A DNA stretch of 64,000 nucleotides, from NCBI GenBank assembly GCA_964016985.1, contig OZ024821.1:18994855-19058854 (forward strand), written 5' to 3'. The notes beneath the pieces were generated by a model. That model ran no database searches, had not been told where the DNA came from, and saw only the letters and a list, made by a program, of their open reading frames with translations. This document shows, piece after piece, positions 47,604-57,774 of the stretch (its first letter is position 1; every line of letters begins with the position of its first letter). The stretch comes from Anodontia alba (taxonomy: Eukaryota; Mollusca; Bivalvia; Lucinida; Lucinidae). The position numbers and the translations under genes were made by a program.

Positions 47604-48249
47604 TAGTTACAAAGTCAATCAAAAAAATCAAAAGGAAAGTATTGTATATAATATCTAATTTAGGCAATAATAATCTGTCACGTACTGAATAATTAATGCC
47701 TTTACTAAATATGTATCCATTGTCAATATCAAAGGTGCGAGAAAATTTTGATTGACATGGACTCTAGTTATAAATAAAATATTAGAGGTATAGAGCTAGT
47801 CGAAGCAAAACTATTCCTCAATAAAGATAAAGTAGACCTATAATATACGAGGATTAATTGAGTCTAGTAATTATAAGTTTTAAACCTTCCTAAATAATTT
47901 CTAATCATAATCATAATAAAATTATTATTCCAAGATGAAGAATCTTCAGCGTAATAGATTCTTACTGAGACAAATTTATCTGGTATATTGCTATCGTAAA
48001 TGATCCAGAAGAAAAAATAAAACAGGCAAAGTAAAGAATGTATCGAATTATATCTATGCCTAAATATAAGATTTTCTTCTCATTTATTATTTTATAGCAG
48101 AGTTTAGACAGAGCACGACTGACCTAGACTCTTATATAATCAATCAAAAGATAGTATAAAATAGAAAAATAGTTTAACGGATCAACTATTTTCCATGTAG
48201 AAAGGCAATAGGAAAATATGTACCTCAACTAGAATTTTAAATCGTAGTA

Positions 48250-48462
48250 TTGTTTGTGTTGAGGTTTTACGGCCCAGTCAACCCAATGGGGTCATGTCGA
48301 GCGCGGTCAGTTTACCTAACCACACGTTTACTGGGCAGGCTTAGTCCTCTAAGCGGTTAACCAGTATTGTGCACATTCTTTCGCCAGAAACTGACAACTG
48401 CCCTTCTTGAATCAGCGGAAGGGAGAGAATGACCGTAGAAAATATTTCATGATCAATCTCCA
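48250..48462 (-). mobile_element. 5'-truncated tRNA-derived SINE
   Basis: The body and tail of the SINE ('ggttttacggcccagtcaac', 'tcctctaagcggttaaccag') are present, but the tRNA-like head is missing. The 12-bp direct repeat taaatcgtagta flanks it at 48238-48249 and 48463-48474. Incomplete 5' ends with long target repeats fit target-primed reverse transcription. Confidence 0.85.
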
Positions 48463-49049
48463 TAAATCGTAGTAATCTAGAGAGGTAGCGGATAAATAAA
48501 TAAACTGTTAATTTATTTATCTGATTTGTGTAGATTTCCCATACTTTATGAATGAAATATTAATAGAAAGTAGAAAGGATCTATTACTACTTTCTTGTCA
48601 ATTTACTCCATAGATTACATGCTGATTACATATCGGGAGCATGTAGAAATTTTAGATTTCGTGTATATTTTCTTCTTAGAAATAAGGATATTTTTATAGA
48701 GTTCACCTTTGTCTTACAGCCGAATAAGGTGAATATGTAAGAAGTTAATCTCTTTGTAGTGAATAAAAAGAGATATAAATTATATAATTATAGATGGAAG
48801 TATCATCTACACTTTATGAATGAATTGCGAATTTGATTGTAACCGATAATTCTTAATTCATTTTCAAGAATAAATATATATATAGAATTTCAAGTCTAGT
48901 TCAAAAATGACTTGACAGAATTCAACAATATAAGGGGCTACTAGGTATTAGAACCCATCGCTGTCATTCTATAACCTATAACCCAAGACTAGACATGTCT
49001 ATAGTGCTCAATGAATAAACATATATTGAGCGAGGACTAGTGACTACTA

Positions 49050-49965
49050 CTCGGTCACTAGTAATCTGACACAATGCTCTGGCACTAGTCTACAAAACTA
49101 CTGCCCGGTGAAATTTCGTTAGAATGACCTGGCACTAGTCTATGAACTACTGCCCGATGAATTTTCGTTAAAATCGGAAGTTAACCTCTTTCTAGTGAAT
49201 GAAAGAGATAAATTGCATAAGTTAATTTAAAATATTAATAGAATTACACTTCTATAATAAGTCAATGGAATATTTAGAATTCTAGTCTTAATTCAGGAAA
49301 GACTGTACAGAAATTTATTATATAAAATGTTACTATGTATTTCATTTTATAACCTATATCCATTGACTTGACTTATCTATAAAGCTCTATGAACAATAAT
49401 AGATTGTTCGGGGACTAGTGACTGTTAACCAATCACTAGTAATCCGACACAATGACTGGACACTAGAACTCGTAACTATTGCCCAGTAGATGTCACTAGT
49501 AATCCAATACAATGACTGGATACTAGTAATCATAACTATTTGCCAGTGGTATACACTAGTAGCTGGACATATGACCGGACACTAGTACTCGTAACTGTTT
49601 GCCCGGTGAAGTCACTAATAATTCGACACAATGACTGGACACTAGTACTCGTAACTGTTGCCCAGTGAAGTAGCTAATAATTCGACACAATGACCGGATA
49701 CTAGTACTCGTAACTGTTGCCCAGAGGAGTGACTAATAATGCGACACAATGACCGGACACTAGTACTCGTAACTGTTGCCTGGTGAAGTCACTAATAATT
49801 CGACACAATGACCGGACACTAGTACTTGTAACTGTTGCCCGGTAGGAGTCACTAATAATGCGACACAATGACCGGACACTAGTACTCGTAATTGATGGAG
49901 TAACTAGTAATCCGTCACAATGACCGGACACTAGTACCCTAGATAAATGCCCGGTGATTTTATCA
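49050..49965. repeat. Expanded ~60-bp units in the large element
   Basis: About eight regular units with 'gaccggacactagtactcgt' and 'aactgttgcccggtgaagtc' and a linker cactaataattcgacacaat. The other two copies of the element have fewer and more degenerate units here (12020-12880, 14740-15590). Each unit starts ACCGG and closes near CCGGT, a small inverted pair. Confidence 0.75.
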
Positions 49966-50100
49966 TGCCTGGATGACCAGTGACTGGATGACCGGTGACC
50001 GGTAAGAAATGCCCGGTGATTTTATCCATGCCTGGATGCCCGGTGACTGGTGAAGCTGACAATGAATGACCGGTGACTGGTGACTGGTGACTGGTGGACT
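49966..50100. repeat. GACTGGT-type minisatellite, third copy
   Basis: Short version of 12905-13150 with 'gaccggtgaccggtaagaaa' variants. Confidence 0.75.
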
Positions 50101-50772
50101 TAGACTTATTTTGGATACTAAAGCATCCATAAGAAGCCACCTTGATGGGTCTTACCCCGGCAGTATAGCCATATGGGGTGGGGCTCCCATCAGTAAAGAA
50201 CTGTCGTATAACCCATAAGGGTTGACAAGTTCTTTACTAATCAGCTTCTCCACCATAGAAATCTTCGCCCTCGCAAGATATCCAGGAACAGTCCAGGTAT
50301 AGCATGTCGCATCGCTGAATAATCTGGAACAAAAAAAAACAAGTTAAAAATTTTTGATATAAGAAACACGACTTCCGAACCGACCGCACACGAGCGTTGT
50401 GCCGATTATAGCGAGAGTCGCGAAAACGCATGTCGAAATAGCCAGTCAATAAATGCAAAATCGACAAACGAAAATTTTATATAATAACATGGTTAGTGAA
50501 AGGAGTGATAAAGAAACAAAAGAAACACAAGGATACAGAAATTTATCCGTGAGGAATAGAAATAATCCAAATTTCTTTCACAGGTAAAACTCCTTGTTGA
50601 ATTTCTTTGTCCTCAGAAAGAAAACGGACACGTGATCAATTGAGCGGGAGGAGTTACGTCACACAGGTAACTGCCTAAGGGACCTTCTGGTTTAAGACTT
50701 TAATTAACGACTGAAAGGTCGTTTTTTCTGTGGAAGGTGTGAAAACAGAAGAGAATAGCACATTATCTATAG

Positions 50773-52048
50773 CAGGGCTCGGGAAAACCGGAAAAATAGC
50801 TGGCCTGGACCGAAATTAAGAATTCTGGACCGATTTCAAACACCCCAAAACGCTAATAAATCGGTCCAACAGGTTTGTGCCTTGAACCTCATTTTTCTCC
50901 AACCAACCAATTTTCACGAATCAATGATTCACAAACGGTCACAAACGGTCAAGTCTTCCCAAACTGACAACGTCCGCACACCTTTTAAATGCGATATTAT
51001 GGTAGTTAAAAGGCTCTAAACGGTCATTTGACATGTATATTGGAGAGGCAGCTGAATAACGGCAACCTACCGCAGCACAAATGAATTACGTCATTATCCA
51101 AACATTGTCAAAAAATCAACACTTCACTGACCTTTGTGCGGTAAACAAGCGATTAACACGAATCATCAGTAACGGTAGTCTGATAATTAATCCGTTTGTG
51201 TGACACGTGTGAATACACATCCAGGTGCAGTCGGCGTGTCCAAAAGATCAAAGTCGCTTTACTGAAAGTAATAAAAGAATGCACCGCTTGACCGCACCCG
51301 TTTTCTTCCTCCTCTTTTTTGTTTTGATCCACACGGTTTATCGGTCCCAGATCGGATAAATTAATTCCCAAACCGTGTACGTCCTGATCAGATGTCGCAT
51401 ACAACGGCGTCTCATCTGGGTATAATTAATTGATTCTTTTTTCTTTTTTTTTTTTTTTTTTTTTTGTTGTTGTTGATTGCCGTAACACACGAGTATAATT
51501 CAAGGTAGATTTCGCGGTAAAAATAAGTAATGCATCACTTGCACTAGACAAGACTGGTCAGTGCTTAAAATTTAAGCAGTCTGGTCAAAGCTTGAAACAT
51601 TGAAAACTGCAAAACCGCCCGTGGCGCAGGCCTTTTTTATTAGACCTAATTGGGTCCATGAAAGTCGTTTCGTTCCATCTCTCCTGTTTCCCGCCGTCTT
51701 CTCGCTTATACAAGACGGGAATCAGTTGTTTATAAATAGTTTAGGAAAACCCTGCGGAGGTGGAAATAACAACAAAATCGTTTTTTTTTTTGTTTTGTTT
51801 TTTTCTTTCTTTTTACATACCTGACTGTATTTATTGATGACGCCAGCTTTGAACATTCTCGTTATACCCGGACTTACGTCATATAACGGGGTGGAGGTGT
51901 ATTATTTAAAAGGAGTTATAGAACTGCCAATTGTCATTAGTTTTCGTGAAAGGTGATATATATATATTTTTTTTTTGGAAATGGGCTCATTGATGACGTC
52001 ATCGTCATCGGCTGGACCAATTCAGATTTCAAAATTTCCAGAGCCCTG
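50773..52048. mobile_element. hAT-like element, 1.28 kb, perfect 8-bp target duplication
   Basis: atctatag occurs at 50765-50772 and 52049-52056. The ends are CAGGGCTCGGGAAA and TTTCCAGAGCCCTG, inverted repeats with one mismatch. It was inserted a few dozen bases from the end of the large element; copies at 13820 and 16520 give the empty site tatctataggttaatg. The interior has poly-T tracts (51440-51465, 51781-51815) and no recognised transposase, so it is non-autonomous. Confidence 0.9.
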
Positions 52049-52080
52049 ATCTATAGGTTAATGTATTATGAAGTTAAAAT

Positions 52081-54274
52081 TTTAAGGTCACCTGCCTACT
52101 CAATGCCCTCTACATATCGGTAAGGTATCACAAAAATATCTTAAAGAATTTTTAGAGTTATTGCCCGCACAAGATTTAAATAACCAAGGGAGAAAACTGC
52201 AGAATGGAGTCAGAAAGTCATTCTTGAATGTGATATGCCTACTCAATGTCCTATACATACTGGTGAAGTATCATGAAAATATCTTAACATGTTTTAAAGT
52301 TATGGTTCGCACAAATTTTTTACAATTCTGGAGACAAGGGGAGATAACTCATGGACCAAGTCAGTTAGAGTTGTCTTTCTTGTACCTGACACCCTACCAA
52401 ATGCCCTCTACAACCTGACAGTTTCCTGAAAATAGCTAAAGGGTAGTTAGGAGTTATGGGGTGCACAATAATGCGTTTATGGGCAGACAGATGGATGGAT
52501 GGATGAATGGATGAATTCCATGCTGAGAGCTATATCCCTTAAACCTCTCGGTAGGAGGATAACGAAATTCAACAAAAGGTCTTGATGGTATAGCTATATA
52601 AACTTAGATGTAATTTTTTTTACTTTTATATGAAATTTCTAAGTCTGTGACCTTGACCTCAAGGTCATACCCCAGGATGGGGATGATGCTGAGTAAAACT
52701 CTAGACCTATATCTACCAACATGTCAAATATAAATGAAATTCCTCAAAGGGTCTTGATTGTATAGCTATATAAACTTAAACACAAAAAACTTTGACTTTT
52801 TTATGAAAAAACCGGGGTGGGGATGGTGCTGATAAAAACTTTAGACCTATATCTACCATCATGCCAAATATGAATGAAATCCATCAAAGGGTCTTCAAAA
52901 TATGAGGTCTTATAAACTTTAACGCAAAAACTTTGACCCTAAGACAAAAATAAAGTATGAACAAATAATGCTTCAAAAGACTGACGGACAGACAAAAAGA
53001 TTTCTTGCTGATAGCTATATCCGCTCAACCTTTCAGTTAGGGGATAATGAAATTTAATAAAAGGTCTTGACGATATGGCTATATAAACTTAAACGCAAAA
53101 ATTTTTACTTTTATATGAAAATTCTAAATTCGTGACCTTGACCTCGGTCACACCCGGGGTGGGGATCATGCGGAGTAAGACGCTAGGCCGATATCTACCA
53201 ACATGTAAAATATAAATGAAATTCCTCAAGGGTCTTGATGATATAGCTATATAAACTTAAACACAAAAAAACTTTGTCTTTTTTATGAAAATTCTAAGTC
53301 CGTGACCTTGACCCAAGGTCATCCCCGGGGTGGGGATGGTGCTGATAAAAACGTAAGACCTATATATACCATCATGCCAAATATGAACGAAATCCATCAA
53401 AGGGTCTTCAAAATATGAGGTCTTATAAACTTTAAAGCAAAAACTTTGACCCTAAGACAAAAATAAAGTATGAACGAATAATACTTCAACGGACTGACGA
53501 ACAGACGAACAGATTCCTTGCTGATAGCTATATCAGCTCAACCTTTCAGATAGGGGATAATGAAATTTAATAAAAGGCCTTGATGACATGGCTATATAAA
53601 CTTAATTGCAAAATTTTTTACTTTTATATGAAAATTCTAAGTTCGTGACCTTGACCTCGGTCACATCCAGGGTGGGGATCATGCCGAGTAAGATGCTAGG
53701 CCGATATCAACCAACATGTCAAATATAAATGAAATTCCTCAAGGGTCTTGATGATATAGCTATATAAACTTAAACACAAAAAACTTTGACTTTTTTAACG
53801 AAAATTCTAAGTCTGTGACCTTGACCCCAAGGTCACCCCCGGGGTGGGGATGGTGCTGATAAAAACGTTAGACCTATATCTACCATCATGCCAAATATGA
53901 ACTAAATCCATCAAAGGGTCTTCAAAATATGAGGTCTTATAAACTTTAACGAAAAAACTTTGACCCTGTGACTTTTTTACAAAAATTCTAAGTCCGTGAC
54001 CTTGACCCCAAGGTCACCCCCGGGGCGGGAATGGTGCTGATAAAAACTTTAGACCTATATCTACCATCATGCCAAATATGAACTAAATCCATCAAAGGGT
54101 CTTCAAAATATGAGGTCTTATAAACTTTAACGCAAAAACTTTGACCCTCTGACGGAAAGACGAACGAACGAACGAACGAACGTACGTATGAACGAACGAA
54201 CGAACGGATGAACGGACAAACGGAAAAGCGAAAACTATATACCCCCGACATACTTCGTATGTCGGGGGTATAAT
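52081..54274 (+). mobile_element. Family 2 satellite element, 3' part
   Basis: Continuation of 43795-44228 after the large insertion. It holds ~170-bp units with 'tccgtgaccttgaccccaag', 'gtggggatggtgctgataaa' and 'atctaccatcatgccaaata'. A microsatellite of GAAC/GAACG repeats lies at about 54160-54225. The 3' hairpin TATACCCCCGACATAC-ttc-GTATGTCGGGGGTATA ends TAATG (54236-54276). The joined length of both parts is about 2.6 kb. Confidence 0.75.
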
Positions 54275-55164
54275 GAGATTTGATAATTCCATAACCATAC
54301 CATGTGGCATGTTCTCATGGTAAGAACTCATATCACCCTATACATATACATTCTGTGCAGTCTTATCTGGCTGTTCTCGATATTCAACAACCAGCACTGA
54401 CTCAAATGCCTGCACAACTATTTGCTTGTCCTTACAAAATGCTTAACTTAAAAAAGAGCATAATTCTCTAAAAATTAATTAGATTTTTTTTTTTCAAAAG
54501 TGAATTAGGTGATCTGCTTCTCAGCTCCAGTTTATCATTTGCAACAGTTTTGCTTGGCACTATAAGGGTTAGTCATGCAGGTATGCACCAAAAAATAACA
54601 AAATAAAAAAAAAATATATATATATATAGTGAAATTTCATAGATTATTTCTACTATTCTTCTTCTCTTTTTTTTTTTTTTTTTTGCACTGATGCATACAC
54701 TGCTGGTACCATTCAAGATTTAACCAATAGAGCAAAGACTGTTAAATTCCACTTGTCTGTTCACACTGACAAGTAAAATTACTGAAAAGGGTTGTAAAAC
54801 TTACTTAACCTTTAGCACTTTCCGCACAAATTCAACAGACAACATTCATGATATTTTTCTTATTTTTCCCAGAAAATAGGTAATTTATTTCATGAAATTG
54901 TCTCCAATGGAGAAAATATGCATAAAATGTTAAACCCTAATTTCTGAAAAACAATCAACTTTAAATATTAGACAATTTTTCATAAATATTATTTAAGAAT
55001 TTTACAATACAGTGAAATACAATGTAGTCAGTTTATGATCATAAATACTGGATGAACAATGCCATGTTTCTGAACAGCACTGCGCTTTCCTTGTTTGTTT
55101 TTTTTTTTTGTTTTTTGTTTTTTTGTGTGTTTTTTTTTAGTATAGTTTTGCCATGAAAATTATT
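54275..55164. other. Intronic DNA with simple repeats
   Basis: Poly-T tracts at about 54664-54685 and 55096-55140, and an (AT)n run at 54612-54628. 54815-54930 holds one MITE of the 'tttttcttatttttcccaga' / 'attgtctccaatggaga' type. No gene. Confidence 0.5.
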
Positions 55165-55290
55165 TTCCAGACATTTGCCAGACTTTCAATGGATTCTTTT
55201 GAAACTCCAGAATTTTCAAGGCCTTGATTTACTTCTGAGAGCTCAAGTACTTTTCCAAGTTTTAAAGGAAGTATGGGACCCCTGTATACA
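55165..55290. mobile_element. One-ended remnant of the CAGGGTTC transposon family
   Basis: 'aattttcaaggccttgattt', 'ctcaagtacttttccaag' and 'gggacccctgtatac' resemble the terminal region of 37872-38897. The other end was not found. Confidence 0.4.
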
Positions 55291-55318
55291 GGCAGACACT
55301 GTTCAGGACCATTACACC

Positions 55319-55532
55319 ACAACCTCTTTATAACACTATTGTTGGGGTCCATAGCATAAACCGTGTTAGTTAACCAACCTTGTTATATCCAAACCAAAAA
55401 TGTGTAGATTATATTGAAAAATGACCATTTATGGTCATTTTTCAATATATTCTATACATTTTTGGGATTCATCTTTGAACCGTGTTATATCCAAAACCGT
55501 GTTATAACAACCCTGTTATAAAGAAGTTAAAG
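55319..55532. mobile_element. MITE with near-loopless 18-bp hairpin core
   Basis: The ends pair loosely as acctctttataacac and gttataaagaagtt, with 'ccgtgttatatcc' repeats inside. The core at 55411-55448 is atattgaaaaatgaccat, two T, then its exact reverse complement. A TA-type (mariner-like) origin is possible but borders are eroded. Confidence 0.6.
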
Positions 55533-55554
55533 TGTATTTGGTAATTAATATTAA

Positions 55555-55759
55555 CCCTGGTCTTAACGAATCCTGATATGCCCTGCCTTTGCAAACAGTG
55601 TAGATCCAGATCGGTTGGCTTCTGAAGAAGAAGAACCTGATCTGGATCTGCACTGTTTGTCATTAAAAATGCTAATTTCTATCAACAACCTGGATCAAGT
55701 AATATGATTGGCTGAAAATAAGAAGTGGGCATGGCTTAATTTATTCAGCATGGCAAGGG
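55555..55759. mobile_element. piggyBac-like MITE, copy 4
   Basis: TTAA at 55551-55554 and 55760-55763. The ends are CCCTGGTCTTAACGAA and TTCAGCATGGCAAGGG (one side changed). Inner hairpin 'gtagatccagatcggttggc' / 'gatctggatctgcactg'. Confidence 0.7.
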
Positions 55760-55763
55760 TTAA

Positions 55764-56660
55764 GATAATTTTTCTTACTTCTACATAAAAATTTATGTTG
55801 TGTAATATTCTTTAGAACTGGCTAAGTGAAGCAATTCTACTGAAAATCCGCAATTTTTTTTATGAAGAACTGTGAAAATAATCCCAAAATTATCATTAAA
55901 TATACCTCTTAAACCTTTATCATGCTCTATGCTAATTCAGCAGACAATAGAGACATTTTTCTAGTTTTTCCCTGAAAGCAGAATTTGACATTTCATGCAA
56001 ATTGTCTCCATGTCAAATTCTATTTTCTGGGAAAAATAAGAAAAATATTTCAAAATGTTGTCTGCTGAAAATTTTACCCAAGTGCTAAGTGTTCACAATG
56101 CCTCTCGATACACACAATGAAAATATCATCTGGGAAGACTCCCCATCACACATTTTGTACTAACCCTAAATATTTGGACACCTCAACTTTTAATCTTAAA
56201 ATTTGAATGTCTATTTACTACCTTTTGATGTGTCTAAAATTGCTGGATTGGTGGCAAACAGTGTAGACCTTGATCAGATGTTGTGGTCTGAAGCATCTGA
56301 TCTTGATCTACACTGTCTGCTCAGACGTGTCTGCCCAAATAGTTAGGGTAACTAGACAGTGACCAGTATGACACACATGCCCCTGGCCAGTGCCATCACT
56401 ATCAGTATTAGTCTAACCCCCCACCATGACCTTTACCTTCAAGTTTAGGTAACACAAGTGAAAACTATATACCCCTAAGCATACAAGTATGCCAGGAGGA
56501 TAAACTTTAACACTTAGCACTATGGGTTAAATTTTCAAAAGACAACATATTGAAATAGTTTTCTTGGCTTTTCCCAGAAAACAGGTTTTGACATTTCATA
56601 AAATTGTCTCCAATGGAGACAATTTGCATGAAATATCAAATCCTGTTTCATGGAAAAATA
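55764..56660. mobile_element. Three small palindromic elements
   Basis: 55910-56095: arms 'cagcagacaatagagac' and 'caaaatgttgtctgctg' around 'catgcaaattgtctccatg'. 56180-56350: ends accctaaatatttggacacc and gcccaaatagttagggta, inner hairpin 'gtagaccttgatcagatg' / 'catctgatcttgatctac'. 56465-56505: eroded family 2 tail (aaaactatatacccctaagc, then aggaggataaac). The MITE from 56510 is split by the SINE. No gene. Confidence 0.5.
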
Positions 56661-56662
56661 GG

Positions 56663-56939
56663 ACTGAGTTGAGGTTTCATGGCCCAGTCAACCCATTAGG
56701 ATCATGTAGAGCATGGTCAGTTTACCTAACCACACTTTTCATGGGCAGGCTTAGTCCTGTTGGCAGTTAACAAGTACTTGTGCACATTCTGACAACTGCC
56801 CTTCTTGAATCAGCGGAAGGGAAAGAATAACATTAGATAAATCTCCACGAAAGAATTTGCCGGTTCCTGCGGGGACTGAATCCCCAACCTCCTGACCACC
56901 AGTTGAAAGCGCAGCAGACTGAGCCATTGAGGCCAGTGG
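56663..56939 (-). mobile_element. tRNA-derived SINE, full length
   Basis: Minus-strand reading starts CCACTGGCCTCAATGGCTCA, with A-box TGGCTCAGTCTG and a B-box-like GGGGATTCAGTCCCC at about 56873-56887. The body matches the other copies. It sits inside a MITE whose arms resume with 'ataagaaaagtatcaatttc'. This copy keeps the best tRNA-like head. Confidence 0.8.
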
Positions 56940-57003
56940 ATAAAAATAAGAAAAGTATCAATTTCTTGTCTGCTGAATTAGCTCAGAGAGTAGTAAAGGT
57001 TAA

Positions 57004-57190
57004 CCCATGTCCTGCTGAACCCGGATATACCCTGCCTTTGCAAACAGTGTAGATTCAGATCAGTTGGCTTCTTCAGACGCCAACTGATCTGGATCTGCAC
57101 TGTTTGCCATTAAGAATGTAAATTTATATCAACAATTCAGATCAAGCAATCTGATTAGCTGAAAATTAGAAGTGGGCATGGCATCTTACA
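57004..57190. mobile_element. piggyBac-like MITE, copy 5 (right end lost)
   Basis: TTAA at 57000-57003, then CCCATGTCCTGCTGAA and the usual hairpin 'gtagattcagatcagttggc' / 'gccaactgatctggatctgc'. It breaks off after 'gtgggcatggcatctta', without the second end. Confidence 0.65.
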
Positions 57191-57294
57191 AAAATGTATA
57201 GATTATATAGTTTATATATACATGTACATGCAGTATATACATTGTTGTTTGGATACAACACTTTTGGAGTCCACCTTTAAGCTTTATTTATTAA

Positions 57295-57500
57295 CCCTTG
57301 TCACGCTGAACCCGGATATACCGTGCCTTTGTAAACAGTGTAGATACAGATCAACTGGCTTCTTCAGAAGCCAACTGATCTGGAGCTGCATTGTTTTTCA
57401 TTAAGTATTTGAATTTGTATGAATGACTTGGATCAAGTAATCTGACTGACTGAAAATTAGAAGTGGGCATGGCATCTTAATTTATTCAGCAAGACAAGGG
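57295..57500. mobile_element. piggyBac-like MITE, copy 6
   Basis: TTAA at 57291-57294 and 57501-57504. The ends are CCCTTGTCACGCTGAA and TTCAGCAAGACAAGGG. It lies 36 bases 3' of exon B (minus strand), so it sits just past the splice donor. Confidence 0.75.
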
Positions 57501-57540
57501 TTAATATAGGTCACACAAATGTATAGTCAAAGATACAAAC

Positions 57541-57726
57541 CACATCCATCACTTCAATATCATCTTCTGTGAAATCATCTGGCTCTTCTAAATCTTCTTC
57601 GTCTGAAGGGGCCTTACCATGCTTCTTTATATGTCGGGATATCCTTAGAAGTTCTCGAACAGACAGCTGATTAGGGTCTCTGCCTTTCATTGCTGTTGTG
57701 ATTACTGTCCACTGACTACTTGCAGT
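57541..57726 (-). CDS. SNAPC4: SNAPC4 exon B (internal exon, 62 codons)
   Basis: Minus-strand exon preceded by a good polypyrimidine tract and acceptor (CCTTTTTGTCTCAG). It reads 62 codons in phase 0 at both ends, matching exons A and C. The peptide starts TASSQWTVITTAMKGRD, contains VRELLRISRHIKKHGK, then an acidic run (SDEEDLEEPDDFTEDD), and ends EVMDV. The donor is the weaker GTTTGT. A stronger-looking GTAAGG lies inside the exon after the codons for KKH, but using it would drop the acidic run and break the frame to exon C, so I prefer the longer form; alternative splicing remains possible. No enzymatic motif is visible; it is probably part of the linker between the Myb domain and the C-terminal domain of SNAPC4. 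Confidence 0.75.
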
Positions 57727-57774
57727 CTGAGACAAAAAGGCCACAAAATTTGTTAAAGAGGAGTATTTGATACA

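Larger units (their letters stand above)
44229..52075. mobile_element. Large AT-rich TIR element, third copy (carries three insertions)
   Basis: Same left palindromic module, AT-rich body and right end as 7704-13844. It is 7.85 kb only because of three later insertions (47426-47603, 48250-48462, 50773-52048); without them it is about 6.1 kb. AAAAT lies on both sides (44224-44228, 52076-52080), and the empty relative at 58192-58215 reads taatgacaattttaaggtca. It is more diverged from the two 4-16 kb copies than they are from each other, with a longer (AT)n run at 46157-46219. No protein is recognised. It sits in the intron between SNAPC4 exons B and C. Confidence 0.78.

Noticed and set aside
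52161..52418. Near-identical 85-codon frames here and at 58284-58541
   Set aside because: Both lie in the same satellite-element family; the conservation reflects recent copying of DNA, not protein constraint.
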